Source of the DNA: Candidatus Saccharimonadota bacterium
GTDB lineage: Bacteria > Patescibacteriota > Saccharimonadia > Saccharimonadales > Saccharimonadaceae
Direction of reading: 5' to 3'
Length of the DNA: 17,197 nt
Assembly: GCA_016199685.1 (NCBI GenBank)
Contig: JACQGD010000077.1
Location: 1-17,197 of the forward strand
The translations under genes and the position numbers were made by a program. Of the stretch, positions 12,215-17,197 are shown one piece after another (within the stretch, counting starts at the first letter, position 1; each line of letters begins with the position of its first letter). Under the pieces are notes generated by a model, which was given only the letters and a program-made list of their open reading frames with translations, made no database searches and was not told the origin of the DNA.

Positions 12215-13489
12215 TTATGCATTAACTTCAACAAGTCGATCAATTGTCTTGTCAGTCAACAAACGATTTGCAATATCACGCTGCAACTCTGGTTTCGTAA
12301 AGTCTTGGCCAGATTTATCACCGTACTGCTGCTGATATTCGTTAATCTTAACTGCAAGCTCTTCGTCAGTGGCTGTGATTTTCTCAACCTTTGAGAGCTC
12401 AGAGAGAACGAGACCAGCTTTGACGCGCTTTTCAGCGGCTGGTTTTACTTCAGCATCTTGCCATGCTTCCTTAGTAAGTTTTTTACTTTCGAGGTACATA
12501 TCGAGGTTCATACCCTGATACATAAGATTCTGCGTCATATCCTGTTCGATACTTCGCATCTGATCTTGCACAAGAATCTCCGGTACAGGAACTTTACTCA
12601 CCTCAATCAGCTGATCAATGAGTTCATCCTTAAGCGCATCAAGTGCTTCACGATCTTTTTGATTTGTAATCTCTCGTTTGATATCAGCCTCAAGCTCATC
12701 AACAGAAGTAAATGGACCGGCTTTTGCAGCCAACTCGTCGTTAAGTTCAGGAAGGATGATTTCTTTCACTTCTTTAAGGGTCGTCGAGAACACAACTTTT
12801 GCACCTGCGAGTTCTTTCGCATGATAATCAGCCGGGAACTCAAGGTCTAGATCAAATTCATCGCCAGCCTTGTGTCCGATAAGTCCCTCTTCGAAACCTG
12901 GAATAAACTGATTCGAACCAATTGTCAGTGTGTAATCAGTTGCCGTTCCGCCTTCAAAAGCCTCACCGTCTTTCTTACCGACAAAATCGATGACGACTTC
13001 ATCGCCATCTTTGACCTTGCGGTCAACTGACTTCTTTTCTGCAAACCCTTGGCGCATACGATCGATGATTTCAGTAACGTCTTTTGCCGTTACCGTGACT
13101 TTAGCTTTTTTAGCTGTCAGCTTCTTATAATCACCAATAGTGATTTCTGGAAGAATATCAGTCTCCGCCGTAAATTCAAGTTCCATTCCTGGAACAAACT
13201 TTTTAACTTCAACCTGCGGACGGTCAAGTGCTTGGATTTTTTCATTCGTAAATGCTTCTGCGACAGCTTTGCTGAGCGCGTCATCGAGTGTTTGCTGTCC
13301 AAGCGCGTTCGGGTCGACATTTTTCGCAACAACGCTTGCTGGTGCTTTGCCTTTTCGAAATCCTGGAACTTTGACATCCTTTGAAAGTTTCGTTAATGCT
13401 ACAAGCTCTGCGGCCTTTAGTTCTTTTTCACCAAGAGTAATGGTGAGTTCTACTTTTGTCTCTGATAAGTGTTTTACAGTCGTCTTCAT
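12215..13489 (-). CDS. tig: Trigger factor (ribosome-associated chaperone)
   Basis: A 424-aa chaperone that binds the ribosome at the exit tunnel and shields nascent chains. The ribosome-docking signature VPGFRKGKAP is at residues 41-50. The FKBP-type peptidyl-prolyl isomerase domain follows at about 155-245, with DGDEVVIDFVG, QFIPGFEEGLIG and AGDEFDLDLEFP. The helical C-terminal domain (PEILVQDQM, LTKEAWQ, TDKTIDRLVEV) holds the chaperone arms. Length is normal for the family. The ATG lies only 7 bases after a near-consensus -10 and has no ribosome binding site, so the mRNA appears leaderless. The fibre gene ends 80 bases upstream on the same strand, and no strong terminator separates them. 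Confidence 0.97.
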   Translation of the reverse strand: MKTTVKHLSETKVELTITLGEKELKAAELVALTKLSKDVKVPGFRKGKAPASVVAKNVDPNALGQQTLDDALSKAVAEAFTNEKIQALDRPQVEVKKFVPGMELEFTAETDILPEITIGDYKKLTAKKAKVTVTAKDVTEIIDRMRQGFAEKKSVDRKVKDGDEVVIDFVGKKDGEAFEGGTATDYTLTIGSNQFIPGFEEGLIGHKAGDEFDLDLEFPADYHAKELAGAKVVFSTTLKEVKEIILPELNDELAAKAGPFTSVDELEADIKREITNQKDREALDALKDELIDQLIEVSKVPVPEILVQDQMRSIEQDMTQNLMYQGMNLDMYLESKKLTKEAWQDAEVKPAAEKRVKAGLVLSELSKVEKITATDEELAVKINEYQQQYGDKSGQDFTKPELQRDIANRLLTDKTIDRLVEVNA

Positions 13490-13496
13490 TCATACA

Positions 13497-13525
13497 ACTA
13501 TAACAGATACGGATAGCTGTTTCAA
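13497..13525 (-). promoter_or_regulatory. tig promoter giving a leaderless mRNA
   Basis: On the minus strand TTGAAA (13520-13525), 17 bases, TATAGT (13497-13502) with a preceding TGT (extended -10). Seven bases separate the -10 from the tig ATG, so transcription should begin at or next to the start codon. Confidence 0.75.
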
Positions 13526-13569
13526 ATCACATACCGACTCGTTGGCTTATTTACGAGAAAGAGCTTACT

Positions 13570-16140
13570 CTATCCAGCACCAGTGATATACCAGCTGCCG
13601 GAAGTCGTCGAGCTAATAACCGTCACCCATTTCCATCGGGCCGAAAGAATGTAGTTTGCAACTCCATCGATCGTTCCTGCTATCGTCACTGTATTGGCAC
13701 TGGCGTCAATCTTTTTGATCGTATACGTCGCCCCGGGGCTTATTGTACCTGGCAAAGTCAGCGTTATCGAGCCAGCCGTTGCATCACACATTTGATTCAC
13801 TGTGTCACTCGCGAGATTCAGCGACGCATTCGCCGTCCTGGTCGTCGATGCGAATCGTATACCACCCGTTATCTGCGCCTGATTTCCACCTGTCGTCAGC
13901 TGGCCTGCAACGAGTAAATGGTCTGTTCGAAGCTGCTGCGCACCCGATCTGAAGAGAACCGTATCAGATCCAAACTGCACACCACCTGTCGACGCCGTCG
14001 TATCGTCGCCAATACGGACTACTCCCGTGCTCGGAGCTGACGTTGTTGCAATCCCTGTCTTACCATAGACTTGCCCGCCACCGCGTGGAAGATACCCGGC
14101 CGACAAAAGATCAGTTTGAAATGACAATGCGAATATCGAACAAATACGAATGGTATTCTGTACAGAGAATGGGCCGCTAACAGTAATCCGCAGCTTACTT
14201 GCCGTAACACTCCATCCACTCACCCCCATATACAGGCTGCCCTGAGCGTACTTTTTCACCGTCAGGGTTTGCCACGCCGCAACGTCGTCCTTCCAGACCT
14301 CGATAGTCGGCGACGTCAATGGCTGCCAGCTGCCTCCCGTAAACGCAATACCCCACGTTGTCGCATAGATGAATGTACGGCAAAGAGTGACAGTGAATTG
14401 AAGTATATCTGAGGACACCAAGCTACCGAACCCTTGAAAGGTTGCGTCGGGCATAAAATACTGATCATTCGATCCCGCCCCAAGGTCCACACCGTTCTTC
14501 GTTACGATCGTAGAGCCACCACGTTGCCTGTTCCACATAATGTCATTGAACATATTCGGCATATGTACGAATTGATCAATCATCTCAGCGCTTATCGTAT
14601 GAAGTGGCGCCCTACCGATGACACCACCATCCGTCTGCGCAACGCCACTTTGATTAATATTACCCCCAACAATATTCCATACACCATCAGCTGTCGTCGA
14701 CATAACCATCAGATAGTCATTTTGACGGACTAGGGAGAAGTTTGAACCTCCCGAGATTCCATCAATACTGCCTCCAGACGGCGGATTAATAGTTACAACG
14801 TAGATAGAGGCGTCAATTTTCTTTAACGTAAAAATGATCCCTGCCATCGTCGTTGAAGGAAGTGTTACGGTGAACGGACTGCTTCCAGCATTCAATAGAT
14901 TGATTGATTTCGAATTTACAGTGAGGGTAGTGTTGGTGCTATACGTCGAAACACCGATAACATCGGTGTTTCTTGAGAGTTGACCGTTAACGGCTAATTG
15001 CCCTGCTGCCACTGTTAAAACTCCTTGGCCTACCGCTCCATTTCCACCCGATGCAAGCAATCGAGCATCGTAGTCAGTTGCTGTCGCTCCGGAATGAAAA
15101 TCAATATATGGAGTCGACGCATTGCCATTCGTTCTTCCAATCTCAATACCATGATTTGTGTCGCCGCCTCCGAAGGTGATACGTTGGCTAGAGACATTGC
15201 CAACATTAAAATTATCGCCAGTGCTTACTGTTCCTGAAAATGTTTTTGCCCCACCGATCGTCTGGTTATTTGCGAGGTCGACAAAATTGAGACTCGTACC
15301 GCCCGTTCCGCCATTGGCTATTGGCAAAACACCAGTGACGCCCGTACTGAGTGGCACGTTGGTTATGGTATTGTTCGAACCGTTGATCGTTTTATTGGTG
15401 AATATTGCTGTCGCACTATTTCTTGATACATCACTTGTATTGTCGACATTGCCCAACCCGACATCTGCCTTAACGAGACTCACTGTACCTGTTTTTCCAG
15501 CAACGGATTGCACCGAAGCATCTGCTTTTGCCAACGTAGTCTGGACAGCTGCCTCAAGTTTTGCAATTGTCACTGCGCCGTCTTGTACTTTTGCCGTCGA
15601 CACTGAGCCATTGAGCGGCGTTCGTTGATCGCTAAGTCTCGTGTCGCCAGTAACTACAATGTCTGACCCATTTATTGTAATGCCGCCAGTAAAGTTCTTC
15701 GATCCGGACACCGTCTCGTTGCCAGTTACGTGGACAACTGAACTATCGGCAGCTTTCTGACTTAGCGCAGTTTGCACCGCAGTAGAAATTGGCTTTGCCT
15801 CATCAGAAGTATTATCGGCATTAGAAAGCCCAACGTCGGACTTCGTCAGGGTTACATCGCCCGTTCGGCTTGAGACGGACGTCACTGGAGCAGTTGCATT
15901 CAACTTTGACTGCACAGCACTATTGAGGAGAGCTTCAGTAATTGATCCGTCAACAATGATCGAAGCATTTACCGAATCAGAGGCCAGCGCAGTATTTGTC
16001 ACAGAGTTAGGAGCTAGGACATTTGATGTTACTGAGTTGTCCTTAAAAGCTCCATCTGGTTTATGAGATTGTGCAAGAAAATCATTGAGGATCTCTCCCC
16101 AACTACCAGAATCACCGCCAGGTTGTGGTAACCGTGCCAT
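13570..16140 (-). CDS. Phage-tail-fibre-like repeat protein (856 aa)
   Basis: A long Gly/Ser/Thr/Asn-rich, low-Cys fibrous protein of tail-fibre type, with no signal peptide. Residues 1-30 carry the RLPQPGGDSGSWGEILNDF motif seen at the start of many tail-associated proteins. SVT/ITEA-type short repeats (35-80) are followed by two copies of a tail-fibre repeat, SVSSRTGDVTLTKSDVGL..DNTSD (88-113) and SVAGKTGTVSLVKADVGL..DNTSD (212-237). Next come PIANGGTGGTS (273-283) and PYIDFHSG..DYDARLLASGG (344-366), as in phage fibres. A module with LKKIDAS (406-494) recurs at the C-terminus as IKKIDAS (779-856). Residues about 525-675 look like a separate globular, possibly receptor-binding, domain. It follows the hydrolase gene by 114 bases. 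The ribosome binding site is weak. Prophage fibre or cell-surface adhesin both remain possible. Confidence 0.8.
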   Translation of the reverse strand: MARLPQPGGDSGSWGEILNDFLAQSHKPDGAFKDNSVTSNVLAPNSVTNTALASDSVNASIIVDGSITEALLNSAVQSKLNATAPVTSVSSRTGDVTLTKSDVGLSNADNTSDEAKPISTAVQTALSQKAADSSVVHVTGNETVSGSKNFTGGITINGSDIVVTGDTRLSDQRTPLNGSVSTAKVQDGAVTIAKLEAAVQTTLAKADASVQSVAGKTGTVSLVKADVGLGNVDNTSDVSRNSATAIFTNKTINGSNNTITNVPLSTGVTGVLPIANGGTGGTSLNFVDLANNQTIGGAKTFSGTVSTGDNFNVGNVSSQRITFGGGDTNHGIEIGRTNGNASTPYIDFHSGATATDYDARLLASGGNGAVGQGVLTVAAGQLAVNGQLSRNTDVIGVSTYSTNTTLTVNSKSINLLNAGSSPFTVTLPSTTMAGIIFTLKKIDASIYVVTINPPSGGSIDGISGGSNFSLVRQNDYLMVMSTTADGVWNIVGGNINQSGVAQTDGGVIGRAPLHTISAEMIDQFVHMPNMFNDIMWNRQRGGSTIVTKNGVDLGAGSNDQYFMPDATFQGFGSLVSSDILQFTVTLCRTFIYATTWGIAFTGGSWQPLTSPTIEVWKDDVAAWQTLTVKKYAQGSLYMGVSGWSVTASKLRITVSGPFSVQNTIRICSIFALSFQTDLLSAGYLPRGGGQVYGKTGIATTSAPSTGVVRIGDDTTASTGGVQFGSDTVLFRSGAQQLRTDHLLVAGQLTTGGNQAQITGGIRFASTTRTANASLNLASDTVNQMCDATAGSITLTLPGTISPGATYTIKKIDASANTVTIAGTIDGVANYILSARWKWVTVISSTTSGSWYITGAG

Positions 16141-16188
16141 AGCCTGTTTTTATTTACCTCTATTACACATTATATTATACGTAACGTA

Positions 16189-16216
16189 AGTATACTCTAT
16201 AGTGCTAGTGTATAAA
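16189..16216 (-). promoter_or_regulatory. Candidate promoter of the fibre gene
   Basis: On the minus strand TTTATA (16211-16216), 16 bases, TATACT (16189-16194). TATAATATAAT at 16170-16180 offers alternative -10 hexamers without a good -35. The 114-base gap is otherwise AT-rich and empty. Confidence 0.35.
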
Positions 16217-16254
16217 ACCATAGTGTAATACAAGACACTCTTGCTCTATATTGC

Positions 16255-16986
16255 CTAGAAGCTACTCATCTGAGATACGAGCCGTGGAAGAATTTGAGCG
16301 TTAGCCGTCGTCACATTCCAGGAATGACCAGTTGCGCCACCATTGACCTGCACGACATTTGACCCTACTGCATTCTTGAAGGCTGTTTGCATAGAGAGCG
16401 GCACAACATCATCGTTTGAAGCGTAGACAAGTTCGATTGGTATGCCTGCATAGGCACCGTTCTCTGCCATAGTCTGAGGGTTGTACTGCGCACCCATAGT
16501 TATTTCTGAATACGTTCCACCGTAAGCATCGTTAACGGCATTACCGTACCCTTGTGTGCCAGCTGCTATTTCGAGATCAGGCGGAGCCAGGTAGCCTGTT
16601 ACTGCGCCCGTCAGTGTTGAATTAGCGCCCGCCCATGAAAGCACATTAAAGCCGCCTTGCGACAAACCAATGAGTCCGATCTTTCCTGTACGCGCTCCGA
16701 GCACGGTCTGCATGTGAGTTCGTATTGAAGAAATCCATAGTCGGCAATAGTCGTTACCCCATTGATTGATAGGCGTCGCACATCCTACGGGAAATCCAGC
16801 ATCAGTTAGCGCTTTGATCAATGGTTGTGCAACAGTAGGATTGAACGGGAATTGTGTCCCCTCACCTGTTCCTGGAAGAAGAATGATAGCTGGCTTAGTG
16901 CCACTACTTGTCCACTTACGAGGCAGGGCAAACGTGACAGTTTCTGTCGGTATTCCTGCAACGCCAGTGACATAATGCGTGCTCAT
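16255..16986 (-). CDS. Alpha/beta hydrolase of phage tail esterase type
   Basis: A 243-aa serine hydrolase. The nucleophile elbow GLSQGG holds Ser109, the acid is Asp192 or Asp193 (YASNDDVVP), and the base is His221 (ATGHSWN). The oxyanion-hole strand is IILLPGTGEG (34-43). The start GIPTETVTFALPRKW and the GNDY..SSIRTHMQTVLGART segment resemble the hydrolases carried among tail genes of actinobacteriophages, suggesting an esterase acting on a cell-envelope ester. That similarity is from memory, not a search. There is no signal peptide. ATG 16986 is chosen because it overlaps the upstream stop as ATGA and begins the conserved part; the frame extends upstream to 17055. It belongs with the partial gene upstream and the fibre gene downstream. 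Confidence 0.8.
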   Translation of the reverse strand: MSTHYVTGVAGIPTETVTFALPRKWTSSGTKPAIILLPGTGEGTQFPFNPTVAQPLIKALTDAGFPVGCATPINQWGNDYCRLWISSIRTHMQTVLGARTGKIGLIGLSQGGFNVLSWAGANSTLTGAVTGYLAPPDLEIAAGTQGYGNAVNDAYGGTYSEITMGAQYNPQTMAENGAYAGIPIELVYASNDDVVPLSMQTAFKNAVGSNVVQVNGGATGHSWNVTTANAQILPRLVSQMSSF

Positions 16987-17197
16987 ACTGAAACAGCCGA
17001 CATATATGCTAGTCGTTCCTGTGTATTGTATTCTCCGTTTGCTACACCAACCCATCGATTTGTCTGTAATCTATAAGTGTGTGTTGGAGTATTCGCTGGG
17101 ACACGGAATTTTAATGTAGGTGTTGGTGGGTACCCAACAGCTACTGAGGTGTTTGCTACCCCTTCTGCCATAATCTGATTGTCATCTCGTACCACAC
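16983..17197 (-). CDS. 3' part of an unknown gene of the tail-like module
   Basis: The gene enters from beyond the window edge, and about 71 C-terminal residues are visible. They contain Pro/Thr-rich, beta-prone sequence (VGYPPTPTLKFRVPANTPTHTYRL), then TNRWVGVANGEYNTQERLAYM. No catalytic motif or membrane segment is seen. The composition suits a structural or fibre-associated protein, but the family is unknown. Its TGA overlaps the hydrolase ATG by four bases (ATGA), so the two are translationally coupled and probably act together. A GTG at 17195 could be a start but nothing supports it; the true start is likely outside. Confidence 0.6.
   Translation of the reverse strand, partial: VVRDDNQIMAEGVANTSVAVGYPPTPTLKFRVPANTPTHTYRLQTNRWVGVANGEYNTQERLAYMSAVSV

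Noticed and set aside
16987..17055. N-terminal extension of the hydrolase to 17055
   Set aside because: The extra residues match nothing, while ATG 16986 overlaps the upstream stop codon in the usual coupled manner.
13570..17197. Calling the fibre/hydrolase region a prophage outright
   Set aside because: No capsid, terminase, integrase, lysis gene or attachment site is visible in the window; only a tail-like module is supported.
1..17197. TGA recoding (Gracilibacteria-type code)
   Set aside because: All main genes are open without TGA read-through, and TGA ends genes at 12143 and 16983, so the standard bacterial code fits.

Overview
The window looks like part of a chromosome from a Candidate Phyla Radiation bacterium, most likely Saccharibacteria (TM7). 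This is inferred from the divergent RpoB, RpoC and S12 sequences, the many very short single-gene transcription units, and a tail-fibre-like protein whose N-terminus resembles ones I associate with that group. TGA is used as a stop (for example at 12141-12143), which argues against the recoded Gracilibacteria/Absconditabacteria. The assignment rests on recognition, not on a search.

Layout. (1) 1-870, plus strand: a secreted streptogrisin/chymotrypsin-like serine protease with its own extended -10 promoter and terminator. (2) 971-2122, minus: a reduced str operon holding only rpsL and rpsG, with a promoter that overlaps the terminator of the unit upstream. (3) 2141-2853, minus: two unrecognised small genes (47 and 101 aa), plus a 3' region able to form alternative hairpins. 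(4) 2911-10149, minus: the rpoB-rpoC pair, with one base between the genes. RpoC has lost all eight cysteines that bind the two structural zinc ions in ordinary bacterial beta' subunits. (5) 10346-10864, plus: a two-helix membrane protein gene behind a perfect consensus promoter and a 16-bp terminator. (6) 10872-11867, minus: clpP followed by a PQ-loop/SemiSWEET-like gene, with a CIRCE-like (HrcA) operator over the clpP promoter. (7) 11877-12196, plus: a 66-aa membrane protein gene converging on tig. (8) 12215-13525, minus: trigger factor, apparently expressed from a leaderless mRNA. (9) 13570-17197, minus: a phage-tail-like module with the 3' end of an unknown gene, an alpha/beta hydrolase overlapping it by ATGA, and an 856-aa tail-fibre-like protein.

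How the parts fit. The core is transcription (RpoB/RpoC), translation (S7/S12) and protein quality control (ClpP and trigger factor). The accessory parts face outward: a secreted protease, two small membrane proteins, a possible sugar transporter, and the fibre/hydrolase module. In an episymbiont the last could serve host-surface recognition and hydrolysis, or it could be the edge of a prophage; the window does not decide. The two most notable points are the apparently zinc-free RNA polymerase beta' and the tail-fibre/hydrolase module beside tig. No tRNA, rRNA, CRISPR array, IS element or integrase was seen.
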